Positions 32,541 through 41,733 are shown, numbered from the stretch's first letter. The stretch: DNA of 64,000 nucleotides from an uncultured Eubacterium sp. (GCA_910586445.1 CAJUHV010000002.1:1-64000), one strand, 5' to 3'. Translations and numbers: made by a program. The notes: generated by a model not told the origin, from the letters alone.

Positions 32541-33797
32541 ATGGGCATGACTATGACCCAGAAAATACTGGCAGCACATGCAGGATTAGAAAGCGTGACA
32601 GCAGGGCAGCTGATCGAGGCAGACTTAGACCTCGTATTAGGAAACGATATTACTTCACCAGTTGCAATTCATGAAATTGAAAAAATGAATGTAGACGGTG
32701 TGTTCCACAAAGATAAGATTGCGCTTGTAATGGATCATTTTGTACCAAACAAAGACATTAAATCCGCACAGCATTGTAAATGCGTCCGCGAGTTTGCATG
32801 CAGACATGAAATAACCAATTATTATGATGTAGGAAAAATGGGCATCGAGCACGCACTGCTGCCGGAGCAGGGACTGACAGTGGCAGGCGATGTGATTATC
32901 GGGGCAGACTCACATACATGTACGTATGGCGCACTCGGTGCATTTTCTACCGGCGTAGGCAGTACGGATATGGCAGCAGGCATGGCGACCGGAAAGGCAT
33001 GGTTTAAAGTGCCGTCAGCCATTAAAGTAATCGTAACAGGAGCACCGCGCAGGTATGTGAGCGGAAAAGACCTGATTCTTCACCTGATTGGAATGATCGG
33101 CGTAGACGGCGCTTTGTACCAGTCGTTAGAATTTACAGGCGACGGCATTGCAAACCTTACGATGGATGACAGGTTTACGATTGCAAATATGGCTATTGAA
33201 GCAGGTGCCAAAAATGGAATTTTCCCGGTAGATGCCCTGGCAGAGGAATATATGAAAACGCATTCCAAGCGTGCATATAAAATATACGAAGCGGATGCCG
33301 ATGCAGAATATGAGCGGGAGATTACGATTGATTTAAGCACATTAAAGTCAACAGTTGCATTTCCGCATCTGCCGGAAAACACAAAGACCATTGATGAAGT
33401 CGGCGATATTAAAATCGATCAGGTAGTGATCGGCTCCTGTACGAACGGACGCTTAGATGACCTGCGCTGCGCTGCTGAGATTTTAAAGGGCAGAAAAGCA
33501 GCAGACGGTATCCGTGTTATTATTATTCCGGCTACACAGCAGATCTATCTGGATGCAATGGAAGAAGGGCTGCTTCGGATTTTTGTAGAAGCGGGTGCAA
33601 TCGTAAGCGCACCTACCTGTGGGCCGTGCTTGGGCGGCTATATGGGCATTCTGGCAGAAGGAGAACGCTGCGTATCTACCACAAACCGCAATTTCGTAGG
33701 GCGTATGGGACATGTAGAGTCTGAGATTTACCTTGCAAGCCCTGCGGTAGCGGCAGCCAGTGCCATTACAGGCAGGATATCAGGACCAGAAAATTAG
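32541..33797 (+). CDS. leuC: 3-isopropylmalate dehydratase large subunit
   Basis: The iron-sulphur subunit of isopropylmalate isomerase, which converts 2- to 3-isopropylmalate in leucine synthesis, 418 residues as in the bacterial short type. Cluster cysteines are in GSCTNGR (~302) and CGPCLGG (~359-365). The substrate loop DSHTCTYGALGAFSTGVGSTD is present (~119-139). I chose the ATG at 32541 with AAGGAGG upstream, rather than an ATG at 32496. It is 13 bases from leuD. Regulation is likely through the divergent LysR protein. Confidence 0.97.
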   Translation: MGMTMTQKILAAHAGLESVTAGQLIEADLDLVLGNDITSPVAIHEIEKMNVDGVFHKDKIALVMDHFVPNKDIKSAQHCKCVREFACRHEITNYYDVGKMGIEHALLPEQGLTVAGDVIIGADSHTCTYGALGAFSTGVGSTDMAAGMATGKAWFKVPSAIKVIVTGAPRRYVSGKDLILHLIGMIGVDGALYQSLEFTGDGIANLTMDDRFTIANMAIEAGAKNGIFPVDALAEEYMKTHSKRAYKIYEADADAEYEREITIDLSTLKSTVAFPHLPENTKTIDEVGDIKIDQVVIGSCTNGRLDDLRCAAEILKGRKAADGIRVIIIPATQQIYLDAMEEGLLRIFVEAGAIVSAPTCGPCLGGYMGILAEGERCVSTTNRNFVGRMGHVESEIYLASPAVAAASAITGRISGPEN

Positions 33798-33810
33798 GAG
33801 GACAAAATCA

Positions 33811-34299
33811 ATGAAAGCAAACGGCCATGTATTTAAATATGGTGATAATGTAGATACGGATGTAATCATTCCTGCCAGATATCTGAATTCTTCAGATCCG
33901 GCAGAATTAGCACAGCACTGCATGGAAGATATTGATGCTTCATTTGTAGGCAGTGTGAAAAAAGGCGACATTATTGTAGCAGATAAAAATTTCGGCTGCG
34001 GCTCATCCAGAGAGCATGCACCGCTTGCGATCAAGGCTTCCGGCATCAGCTGCGTGATCGCACAGACCTTTGCACGTATTTTTTACCGCAATGCAATCAA
34101 TATCGGGCTTCCGATTATCGAATGTCCTGAAGCCTCAAAAGGCATTGAAGCCGGAGATGAGGTAGAGGTAGATTTTGACAGCGGCATCATCTACAATAGG
34201 ACAAAAAATACACAGTACCAGGGACAGGCTTTTCCGCCGTTTATGCAGAAAATCATCGAAGCAGAGGGTCTGGTAAATTATATTAATCAAGGAAATTAA
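33811..34299 (+). CDS. leuD: 3-isopropylmalate dehydratase small subunit
   Basis: The swivelling-domain subunit that completes the LeuCD enzyme, 162 residues. The motifs YGDNVDTDVIIPARYL near the start and FGCGSSREHAPLAIKASG (~59-76) are diagnostic. AGGAGG precedes the ATG at 33811, just after the leuC stop. The HipA-like gene follows after 41 bases without a terminator. Confidence 0.97.
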   Translation: MKANGHVFKYGDNVDTDVIIPARYLNSSDPAELAQHCMEDIDASFVGSVKKGDIIVADKNFGCGSSREHAPLAIKASGISCVIAQTFARIFYRNAINIGLPIIECPEASKGIEAGDEVEVDFDSGIIYNRTKNTQYQGQAFPPFMQKIIEAEGLVNYINQGN

Positions 34300-34340
34300 A
34301 TGCTAATTTCACAAGAATTTAACAAAATCTGGGAGGATTT

Positions 34341-35495
34341 ATGGAAATGCAGGATATGCTGCTGATGATGAAAGATACAGCCGTCATGCGCATAAATTTT
34401 GATTATGGCGCATTTGAGGTCTTGAATCAACAGCTGCTGCCGTACCGGCTGCAGGGAGCCATACGCAGAGTGCCTGATTTTGACGAAATAAAATCCAGAT
34501 ATGATGATGTGCGCAGGCAGGTGGCAATACGTAAAAACAGTGAAGCAGTGACTGCCTTTCTGGCAGGGCGTGTGCTGCCGCTGACCAGGGATCATGCAAA
34601 AAAAGTGTACAGCCTTCTGCATCTTGATCAGGCGCAGGATGATTATTCCAAAGCCAAAATTGCGCTGATGTGCCGCGCAGTTTCCCTGCAGGACAATTAC
34701 TGGGTCAAATCAGAGTCCGATCCTGTCGTCTGGAAAGATGTAAATATACGGACAAATCATTTAAATGAGATTATTGCACAGGTATCACTGCATGGATCAT
34801 CGCTTTCCCTGCAGGGCAGGATTGAAGGAAACATATTTGTATCGCCAGAAATCACAGGGCAGGGGGCATATGCAAAGGCATGGTTTCGCCGTGACGATGG
34901 ATTGTGGCTGTATAAAGCGGGTGCAAAAGATCCTACAGAATCCAGAATTGAAGTAATGGTGTCAGGTCTTTTGGATTTGTGTAATGTAGACCACCTGCAG
35001 TATCTGGCGGCAGAATCCAATGGCATTTACTGCTGCAGGTGCCGGTGTATGACGACGGAGCAGATCAGCATTTTATCTGCCATGGATTACCATTCCTACT
35101 GTATCAGAAACGAACTGGATTTTGATAAAGAATGCCTGCGTATCGACGCGGATTCTGTTTATAAAATGTGGATTGTAGATTATTTAATTGCAAACCGTGA
35201 CAGGCACAGCATGAACTGGGGATTTTTTATCGAGGCAGATTCCAATCAGATTCTGGGCTGCCATCCTCTGTACGATCATAATAATTCTTTTGACATCGAT
35301 TTTATGCAGGATGAGGAGGCAGATTACCAGGCAGTAAACGGCATGACAATGGCCGGGGCAGCACAAGAAGCAATGAAGCATGTAGATTTTCATTTCTTCA
35401 GAGAGCCTGTTCGGGCAGATTTTATTACAGAACGCCAGTTTCGGACATTTATGGGCAGAGCCGAAAAGCTGGGAATAGGCGTTAGTCCTGACTAG
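34341..35495 (+). CDS. HipA-like protein kinase without a HipB partner
   Basis: A 384-residue protein with a HipA/phosphatidylinositol-kinase-like catalytic region at its C-terminal half. Visible motifs are the catalytic loop YLIANRDRHSMNWGFFIE (Asp-Arg-His ~284-288, Asn ~291) and the metal-binding DHNNSFD (~313). An N-terminal region of about 140 residues has no recognised family. HipA proteins are toxins that phosphorylate aminoacyl-tRNA synthetases, but the usual antitoxin gene hipB is missing on both sides. GGGAGG lies upstream. It follows leuD by 41 bases, perhaps on the same transcript, and its last 14 bases overlap the convergent AP2-like gene. Confidence 0.8.
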   Translation: MEMQDMLLMMKDTAVMRINFDYGAFEVLNQQLLPYRLQGAIRRVPDFDEIKSRYDDVRRQVAIRKNSEAVTAFLAGRVLPLTRDHAKKVYSLLHLDQAQDDYSKAKIALMCRAVSLQDNYWVKSESDPVVWKDVNIRTNHLNEIIAQVSLHGSSLSLQGRIEGNIFVSPEITGQGAYAKAWFRRDDGLWLYKAGAKDPTESRIEVMVSGLLDLCNVDHLQYLAAESNGIYCCRCRCMTTEQISILSAMDYHSYCIRNELDFDKECLRIDADSVYKMWIVDYLIANRDRHSMNWGFFIEADSNQILGCHPLYDHNNSFDIDFMQDEEADYQAVNGMTMAGAAQEAMKHVDFHFFREPVRADFITERQFRTFMGRAEKLGIGVSPD

Positions 35496-36288
35496 AAAAT
35501 CTGGACAGATATTTTAAGTATTTTGCAGAAAGCTGGATCTGCGTATAAGCCTGTGCATAGTCACGTGCAGACATCTCTGTCAGGAAATTCGTAGGAAAAT
35601 TTTTGGTTATGCCATGCTGATGTGCCAGATCGACAGCCTTGTTGTAAGCAATCGCAGCTTCATGCAGCGCGGCATAGCTGCCGACACGGTAATCCCCCTT
35701 GATATGAATAAACGTATCATAAGTGATCAGCCCGTTTTTATTGCAGCGCCTTACGCCGTGAAACGGGTTGACATTGATGATATTTGCATACCGCAGGTCA
35801 TAAGGGTCCTGGTTTGCAAACAGATAGTCTTTGCCTGCAGCGGCAAAATTGCGTATGCCGTACCGGGAAAGTATTGTCACCTGCATGCCGTAATCATTAA
35901 CGTATAAACGCCCGCCCCGTCTGAGCAGCTTATGCCCGGAAAAATAAAACAGGTCGTCGATGTCAAATTTATAGATTTCATCTGGAGTCAGATAATAGCA
36001 GAAATAAGTGCGGTACATATAAATCGGATTTTTAATATATATATTGTTATCCCGATAATTCAGCAGGGAAACGATTTTTTCATGATTTAACTGGTAATGG
36101 GAGAATGATACATTATTTATAGTAGTCTGTGTATCCGACAGCAGCCCGCCGGCTTCTAAATAAGCCTGATGCGCCTCTGATTCGGTCTGAAAGCTCCCAA
36201 GGCTGATGTGCTTGCTTCGATACGTAATATTGGAACGGTAATAAATAGTGCCGTTCTTTTTTACGGCCTGATATACTCCTGCTAACAT
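35482..36288 (-). CDS. Protein with two AP2-like DNA-binding segments
   Basis: A 268-residue protein. An N-terminal segment (about 4-48), GVYQAVKKNGTIYYRSNITY with ISLGSFQTESEAHQAYLEA, fits the AP2/ERF fold pattern (three strands, then a helix with EAxxAY). A second segment (about 180-240), NPFHGVRRCNKNGLITYDTF with YRVGSYAALHEAAIAYNKAV and GITKNFPTNFL, fits it again. In bacteria AP2 domains are usually joined to HNH homing endonucleases; I see no HNH motif. The middle is Tyr/Asp/Asn-rich. AGGAGC precedes the ATG at normal spacing. It may be a free-standing transcription factor, but no target is evident. Confidence 0.65.
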   Translation of the reverse strand: MLAGVYQAVKKNGTIYYRSNITYRSKHISLGSFQTESEAHQAYLEAGGLLSDTQTTINNVSFSHYQLNHEKIVSLLNYRDNNIYIKNPIYMYRTYFCYYLTPDEIYKFDIDDLFYFSGHKLLRRGGRLYVNDYGMQVTILSRYGIRNFAAAGKDYLFANQDPYDLRYANIINVNPFHGVRRCNKNGLITYDTFIHIKGDYRVGSYAALHEAAIAYNKAVDLAHQHGITKNFPTNFLTEMSARDYAQAYTQIQLSAKYLKYLSRFSSQD

Positions 36289-36353
36289 AAATGCTCCTTA
36301 TTTCATTGGTCTTTCTGTCTACTGCTTTTTTATTATAATATGTACATTAAGAC

Positions 36354-36381
36354 TTGTCAAAATGAGAATCTTGCTTATAAT
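36354..36381 (+). promoter_or_regulatory. Promoter for thrC
   Basis: TTGTCA (36354-36359), 16 bases, TATAAT (36376-36381), 36 bases before the thrC ATG. Confidence 0.75.
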
Positions 36382-36416
36382 AATATTAGAAAATGCAAAT
36401 GAAAGAGGATAAAATC

Positions 36417-37904
36417 ATGGATTTAATGTATTCAAGCACACGTAATGCGGATCTAAAAGTGACTGCCTCACAGGCTGTCTTAAAAGGCCTGGCAGATGAC
36501 GGCGGACTGTTTGTGCCGGAGCATATACCGGCGCTGGATGTAAGCTTAAAAGAATTGTCCGGCATGACCTATCAGGAGACCGCATACGAAGTAATGAAGC
36601 TGTTTCTGACAGATTATACGCAGCAGGAATTAAAGGAATGCATACGTGCAGCCTATGACAGCAAGTTTGATACCGAAGAAATTGTACCGGTTGTATCTGT
36701 GGACGGGGCGTACTATTTAGAACTGTTCCACGGAGCTACCATTGCATTTAAGGATATGGCGTTGTCGATCCTGCCGCACCTTATGACTACGGCTGCCCGC
36801 AAAAACAATGTGACAAATGAAATCGTCATATTGACAGCGACATCCGGCGATACCGGGAAAGCAGCACTGGCAGGATTTGCAGATGTAAAAGGAACCAAAA
36901 TCATCGTATTTTATCCTAAGGGAGGCGTCAGCCCGATACAGGAAAAGCAGATGGTTACGCAGGCCGGGGCAAATACGCATGTCGTAGGCATACACGGTAA
37001 CTTTGACCAGGCACAGACGGGCGTAAAACAGATGTTTGCAGACAAAGCGTTTGAACGCGAATTAAAGGAACACGGCTTTCAGTTTTCCTCTGCAAATTCG
37101 ATCAATATCGGGCGGCTCGTACCGCAGATCGTATACTATGTATATGCATATGCGAGGCTTCTTGCAAAAGGCGAGATCAAGGAAGGCGAGTGCATCAATG
37201 CAGCTGTTCCGACAGGCAATTTCGGCAATATACTGGCAGCGTATTATGCAAAAAAAATGGGACTGCCGATCGCAAAGCTGATCTGTGCTTCGAATGAAAA
37301 CAAGGTATTGTACGATTTCTTCCAGACCGGAACTTATGATAAAAACCGTGAATTTGTACTGACGACTTCCCCTTCTATGGATATATTAATATCCAGCAAC
37401 CTGGAGCGGCTTATTTACCGCATCGCAGGAAATGACGCAGCAAAGAATGCGCAGCTTATGAAGCAGCTTGCAGAAGGCGGGGTATATCAGATCACAGAGG
37501 ACATGCGCAGGGAGCTGTCCGACTTTTATGGAAACTACGTGGACGAGCAGGAGTGTGCGCAGGTTATCCGCAGCCTGTATGAAAAGACCGGATATGTGCT
37601 GGATACACATACTGCCGTTGCAGCAGGCGTCTATCAAAAATATCAGTCTGATACAGGCGACCAGACAAAGACAGTGATTGCCTCTACGGCAAGCCCGTTT
37701 AAATTTACAAGAAGCGTTATGAAGGCAGCCGCGCCGGATTTTGGCGAGAAGAATGATTTTGAGCTGGCAGACGAGCTGAGCAGAATCGCGCATGTCAAAG
37801 TACCAAGGGCGGTAGAAGAGATCCGCACAGCGAAAGTACTGCATAATACGGTATGTGAAGTCAGCCAGATGCCTGAAACAGTAAAGAAATTTTTAAAAAT
37901 TTAA
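36417..37904 (+). CDS. thrC: Threonine synthase
   Basis: The PLP enzyme that converts O-phosphohomoserine to threonine, 495 residues, the longer class used by many Clostridia. It begins with MYSSTRNADLKVTASQAVLKGLADDGGLFVP, has the PLP lysine in HGATIAFKDMALS (~105), the phosphate-binding loop ATSGDTGKAAL (~141) and ASTASPFKFTRSV near the end. I chose the ATG at 36417, with AGAGGAT upstream. It is a single-gene transcript with its own promoter; homoserine kinase and dehydrogenase are not in the window. Confidence 0.96.
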   Translation: MDLMYSSTRNADLKVTASQAVLKGLADDGGLFVPEHIPALDVSLKELSGMTYQETAYEVMKLFLTDYTQQELKECIRAAYDSKFDTEEIVPVVSVDGAYYLELFHGATIAFKDMALSILPHLMTTAARKNNVTNEIVILTATSGDTGKAALAGFADVKGTKIIVFYPKGGVSPIQEKQMVTQAGANTHVVGIHGNFDQAQTGVKQMFADKAFERELKEHGFQFSSANSINIGRLVPQIVYYVYAYARLLAKGEIKEGECINAAVPTGNFGNILAAYYAKKMGLPIAKLICASNENKVLYDFFQTGTYDKNREFVLTTSPSMDILISSNLERLIYRIAGNDAAKNAQLMKQLAEGGVYQITEDMRRELSDFYGNYVDEQECAQVIRSLYEKTGYVLDTHTAVAAGVYQKYQSDTGDQTKTVIASTASPFKFTRSVMKAAAPDFGEKNDFELADELSRIAHVKVPRAVEEIRTAKVLHNTVCEVSQMPETVKKFLKI

Positions 37905-37940
37905 CGGAAGATAAAAAAGCGTATATAATGCAGATAAAAA

Positions 37941-37980
37941 TATGGTGTCAAAACAAACGCATGATTGTTTTGGCACCATA
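37941..37980 (-). terminator. Terminator of the CheX-like gene, probably bidirectional
   Basis: tatggtgtcaaaacaa (37941-37956) pairs with ttgttttggcaccata (37965-37980), one G-U pair. On the minus strand it is followed by TTTTTAT, so it terminates the CheX-like gene; on the plus strand it lies 36 bases beyond thrC. Confidence 0.8.
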
Positions 37981-38028
37981 TTAAAATGATAAAAACCACA
38001 CAAATATGTATCAATAGAGCTGTCATTG

Positions 38029-38916
38029 TTAAAAAGATAATAAAAAATGAATCGTTCCAAATGGATACAGGATCGGAAACAGATAGGACACTGTCTCTGC
38101 ATGGATTTCTACTGTATCACCTTCATGAACCTCAGGAGGTGACAGCTGAAGCTCTATAGAGTTATTATTGGACATATTTACAGTAAACAGGCCGTTGTGA
38201 AGATTTAAAAAGTCCTCTAATGAAGCCTGTACATATTCATCAAATTCATTGAACGTATCCATTGCATATCGAGAAGCAAATTCAATTGCCATTTCGCGGC
38301 TCATGTCGATAGCAGAAGTAATATCGTATACACCGACAATGTGCTGGGTTATGGAAAACTGTGTCGGCAGTTCGCTGCATCTGACCGGCGTAAGAGGCGT
38401 AAAATCAGCACCGATAAAGCGGATCAGATTATTGAAAAGCAATGTCAGGTAGGATTCGTATAAGGTACTGTTTTCAATATCTTTCAGCTTAAAATAGTGC
38501 CGGATTAATTTTGTCACCTGTTCTTTCTGGTCAATCTGCAGGTCAAGATCGTAGATCTCATGCTCAGATTCATAGTCAATGATTAAATCTTCAAGATCTG
38601 CATTCGTGATGATTCCTTCTTCAATTAAAATCTGGCCCAGAAGCAGATATTCTGGACTCTGCTCGGATAATAAGCGGTTTACCTGATCTTCTGTAAGATA
38701 ATGGCGCTCGACAGCGAGCTCGCCAAAATGCTTATCTTCATGTGTCTGCGCAATAACAATGTCGTCTATCTCATTGGCAGTCATCAGGTTATGGTACATA
38801 GCCAGCGTTCCTAATTTGATATGGCTGGTTGATTCTTTTCCAATAGCCAGAATCAGCTGGTCTGGTGTTACAACATTACGGCTCAAAAGAAAATTACCAA
38901 AAAATTGTGTATACAT
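38029..38916 (-). CDS. CheX-like protein with N-terminal helical repeats
   Basis: A 295-residue protein. The N-terminal part (about 1-110) has four degenerate repeats of a helical motif: FGNFLLSRNVVTPDQL, LGTLAMYHNLMTANEI, FGELAVERHYLTEDQV and LGQILIEEGIITNADL. This G-x-L-L-x-x-x-x-x-(I/L)-T pattern is that of the GspE/MshE N-terminal domain, which in MshE binds cyclic di-GMP. The C-terminal part (about 150-295) resembles CheX-type CheY-P phosphatases. The gene is 18 bases downstream of a CheY-like gene on the same strand. The pair may sense a signal and set CheY phosphorylation, but the CheX active residues (E-x-x-N) are not evident. Confidence 0.68.
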   Translation of the reverse strand: MYTQFFGNFLLSRNVVTPDQLILAIGKESTSHIKLGTLAMYHNLMTANEIDDIVIAQTHEDKHFGELAVERHYLTEDQVNRLLSEQSPEYLLLGQILIEEGIITNADLEDLIIDYESEHEIYDLDLQIDQKEQVTKLIRHYFKLKDIENSTLYESYLTLLFNNLIRFIGADFTPLTPVRCSELPTQFSITQHIVGVYDITSAIDMSREMAIEFASRYAMDTFNEFDEYVQASLEDFLNLHNGLFTVNMSNNNSIELQLSPPEVHEGDTVEIHAETVSYLFPILYPFGTIHFLLSF

Positions 38917-38934
38917 ATACCTAGCCTCCCCTGA

Positions 38935-39309
38935 TTAATGTTCGAAACGAGCTTCTACAACCCGCTGAATATTGGTGGCATTGAAAGGTTTTTGTACAAA
39001 ATCCTTTGCACCCGCCTCAATTGCACTCTTTAACTGTTCTTTGGTGCCGATCGACGAAGCTATAATTACGATAGCGGAAGGATTGTGTTCAATAATCTCC
39101 TTAGTAGCAGCAATACCGTCTTTGACTGGCATAACAATATCTAGGAATACAATATCTGCCGGCTCCTCTTTATATCGATCAATAGCCTCTTGGCCGTTCG
39201 CAGCTTCTATATAATGTATTCCGCCGAGCCTGGTTAAAATATCTTTTAATTGTTTCCGTGCCAGAATAGAATCATCTCCGATTAAAATTTTGGATTCTGA
39301 TAATAACAT
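38935..39309 (-). CDS. CheY-like single-domain response regulator
   Basis: A 124-residue receiver protein with no output domain. The acidic pair is in LIGDDSILA, the phospho-acceptor Asp in IVFLDIVMPVKDG and the Lys in FVQKPFNA. It probably passes a signal by protein-protein contact, as CheY does. It is 18 bases before the CheX-like gene, which would fit a phosphorylation/dephosphorylation pair. No kinase or flagellar gene is adjacent, although a chemoreceptor occurs at 54772. The ribosome site AAAGGAG precedes the ATG. Confidence 0.93.
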   Translation of the reverse strand: MLLSESKILIGDDSILARKQLKDILTRLGGIHYIEAANGQEAIDRYKEEPADIVFLDIVMPVKDGIAATKEIIEHNPSAIVIIASSIGTKEQLKSAIEAGAKDFVQKPFNATNIQRVVEARFEH

Positions 39310-39430
39310 AATGATACACTCCTTTTTTTATACTACCTTATGAATAAATTTTACAAGATAAATCCAAAATATGCAACGAAAAAATTGGAATAATTCATAA
39401 AAAAGGTGCTAAAATTGTTTCTTCATGCAA

Positions 39431-39481
39431 AAAAACGGCTCCAAACGACAATTTTTTTATAAACTTTCGTCGTCTGGAGGC
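39431..39481 (-). terminator. Terminator of citrate synthase
   Basis: ctccaaacgac (39439-39449) pairs with gtcgtctggag (39469-39479), one mismatch. Read on the minus strand it is followed by CGTTTTTTT, a clear T run. It lies between citrate synthase and the CheY-like gene. Confidence 0.85.
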
Positions 39482-39491
39482 AATTTTATCA

Positions 39492-39536
39492 TTCATGACA
39501 ATAGAAAAGAAAATTTGTACAGCATACTTTTTATTG
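39492..39536. repeat. Degenerate copy of the ~39-bp palindromic repeat
   Basis: Begins ttcatgacaatagaaa and ends cagcatactttttattg, like the three better copies at 44933, 48817 and 49651. It overlaps the last codons of citrate synthase and lies next to its terminator. Confidence 0.6.
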
Positions 39537-40907
39537 TTCAGATACGCGGTCTGACATCTGAACATACTCTTTTCGGTTTGAAACACTCATATAAGCCGGT
39601 CTCATGATCTTGCCGTTATAGGAGATCTCCTCCAGCCTGTGGGCACTCCAGCCTGCAATACGCGCGATTGCAAAGATCGGGGTATACAGTTCCAAAGGCA
39701 GGCCGAGCATGCGGTATACAAATCCACTGTAAAAGTCTACATTCGGGCTGACGCCTTTGTAGATTTTGCGTTCATCGGCGATCACCTGCGGGGCAAGGCG
39801 CTCTACCATAGAATATAGGGCAAATTCGTCCGTATAGCCTTTTTCGATGGAAAGCCGTTCAACATAGGAGCGGAAGATGCGCGCACGCGGGTCTGAAAGC
39901 GAGTAAACAGCATGTCCCATGCCGTAAATAAGTCCTGCATGGTCAAATGCTTCTTTATTCAATATGGCCTTTAAATAGGTGCGGACTTCCTGCTCGTCCG
40001 TCCAGTCTTTCAGCTGCGACTTCATATCCTCAAACATCTGTACGACCTTAATATTGGCACCGCCATGTCTCGGGCCTTTTAAAGAGCCGATGGATGCCGC
40101 AATTACAGAATATGTATCTGTCCCGGAAGAAGATACCAGATGCGTAGTAAATGTAGAGTTATTGCCGCCGCCGTGTTCCATATGGAGTACCAGGGCAATA
40201 TCTAGTAATTTGGCTTCAAGCGGCGTATATTTGCTGTCTGGACGCAGAATATGAAGTATTGTTTCTGCCGTAGATAACTCGGGCAGAGGTTTGTGTATGA
40301 ACAGGCTTTCACCATCATGATAATGGCGGTATGCCTGATAGCCGTAAACTGAAAGCAGTGGAAAAAGACTAATCAGCTGCATGCACTGGCGCAGTACATT
40401 AGGAATAGAAATATCATCGGCCTTGTTGTCGTAAGAATACAGCGTCAGAACGCTGCGGGAAAGCGTATTCATCATGTCCTGGCTCGGAGCTTTCATAATG
40501 ATATCTCGTACAAAGCTGGTTGGCAGGGAACGGTAGTAAGAGAGCTGGTCCGTAAATTCTTTTAGCTCGGCTGTAGTAGGGAGCTTGCCGAAAATAAGGA
40601 GAAATGCACTTTCTTCAAATCCAAAATGATTGTCCTGGCCGATTCCGGCTATAATGTCTCGTACATTGTAGCCACGGTAAAAAAGTTCTCCGTCAGCAGG
40701 AATTACTTGGTCCCCAACTCTTTTTGTAGCACACACCTCAGAAATTTCAGTCAGACCGACCAATACACCCTTGCCGTTGATATCACGCAGTCCGCGCTTG
40801 ACATCGTATTTGGTATATAAGGATGGGTCAATCGTAAAATGCCGGCTGCTTAGATCGGCAAGATTTTGAATTTCAGGCGTGATTTTGGAAAATTCATTAT
40901 TTATCAT
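39531..40907 (-). CDS. gltA: Citrate synthase
   Basis: Condenses acetyl-CoA and oxaloacetate to citrate, 458 residues. The catalytic region has LHMEHGGGNNSTFT (first catalytic His), GSLKGPRHGGAN (second His) and IYGMGHAVYSLSDPRA, and the C-terminal CoA-binding FYSGFVYRML. The N-terminal part with VLVGLTEISEV and the motif ELFYRGYNV matches the family found in Clostridia. GGAGG lies before the ATG. In these anaerobes it usually feeds 2-oxoglutarate and glutamate synthesis through an incomplete TCA branch. No aconitase or isocitrate dehydrogenase gene is adjacent. Confidence 0.97.
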   Translation of the reverse strand: MINNEFSKITPEIQNLADLSSRHFTIDPSLYTKYDVKRGLRDINGKGVLVGLTEISEVCATKRVGDQVIPADGELFYRGYNVRDIIAGIGQDNHFGFEESAFLLIFGKLPTTAELKEFTDQLSYYRSLPTSFVRDIIMKAPSQDMMNTLSRSVLTLYSYDNKADDISIPNVLRQCMQLISLFPLLSVYGYQAYRHYHDGESLFIHKPLPELSTAETILHILRPDSKYTPLEAKLLDIALVLHMEHGGGNNSTFTTHLVSSSGTDTYSVIAASIGSLKGPRHGGANIKVVQMFEDMKSQLKDWTDEQEVRTYLKAILNKEAFDHAGLIYGMGHAVYSLSDPRARIFRSYVERLSIEKGYTDEFALYSMVERLAPQVIADERKIYKGVSPNVDFYSGFVYRMLGLPLELYTPIFAIARIAGWSAHRLEEISYNGKIMRPAYMSVSNRKEYVQMSDRVSEQ

Positions 40908-41186
40908 AAATCATACCTCCTGTCTGCAAACTATATTACCACAGGATAAAACACGAAAACAAGGAAAAATATAAATATTCAATAAGTTTTTACATTATTA
41001 ATAAAAAATTAATGAACAATCGGGATAGATTTTTTCTTCCAGATGTATTACAATAGAAACAAGGCAGGCGAAGCGCGGCCGGGAGAAATGCGAGGACTGA
41101 TATAGGCAAATATAGATTCAAATATAGAAAAATCAAATTACATATCGGGAAATAGATCAATATAGAAAAATGAGAGGAATCGTAAA

Positions 41187-41591
41187 ATGGAAATTAATAT
41201 GCAAAATCTGGTAGAAAAAGCATATGCTGCAAAACAATACGCCTATGCGCCGTATTCCGGGTTTCATGTCGGGGCGGCGCTGCTGTGTGGCGATGGAACT
41301 ATTTTTACCGGCTGCAATATCGAAAATGCAGCGTATTCACCGGCCAACTGTGCAGAGCGTACCGCGGTATTTAAGGCTGTCTCTGAGGGATACCGTTCGT
41401 TCTTGGCAATTGCGGTCGCAGGCAGCAGCGGAGAGTATCTGGCTCCGTGCGGAGTATGCAGGCAGGTGCTGATGGAATTTTGCGACCCGGACAGTTTCTT
41501 GGTCATTCTGGCAAAAAACCAGACGCAGTACCAGTCCTTCCGGCTGGGTGAGCTGTTTCCGCACGCTTTTTCTAAGACAGATCTTGTATAA
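41187..41591 (+). CDS. cdd: Cytidine deaminase
   Basis: A 134-residue zinc enzyme of pyrimidine salvage that deaminates cytidine and deoxycytidine. The zinc site is NCAERTAVFKA (Cys plus catalytic Glu, ~51-61) and APCGVCRQVL (two Cys, ~88-97), and the substrate segment is YAPYSGFHVGAALL. Length and motifs match the homotetrameric class. GAGAGGA lies before the ATG. The gap of 279 bases upstream of it holds AT-rich sequence with short ATATAGA repeats and nothing else I can support. Confidence 0.96.
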   Translation: MEINMQNLVEKAYAAKQYAYAPYSGFHVGAALLCGDGTIFTGCNIENAAYSPANCAERTAVFKAVSEGYRSFLAIAVAGSSGEYLAPCGVCRQVLMEFCDPDSFLVILAKNQTQYQSFRLGELFPHAFSKTDLV

Positions 41592-41733
41592 CTGTGCAGG
41601 TATCCTCATAAAATCTGATAGAAATAATTATTGTGCAGACTGGCTCTGCCGTACCAGTGAAAAAACAGCAGGCAGGCTTTCATAGGCTTTTATGAAAAAA
41701 TGTCTTGTTATGGAATAAAATGTGAAAAATAGA

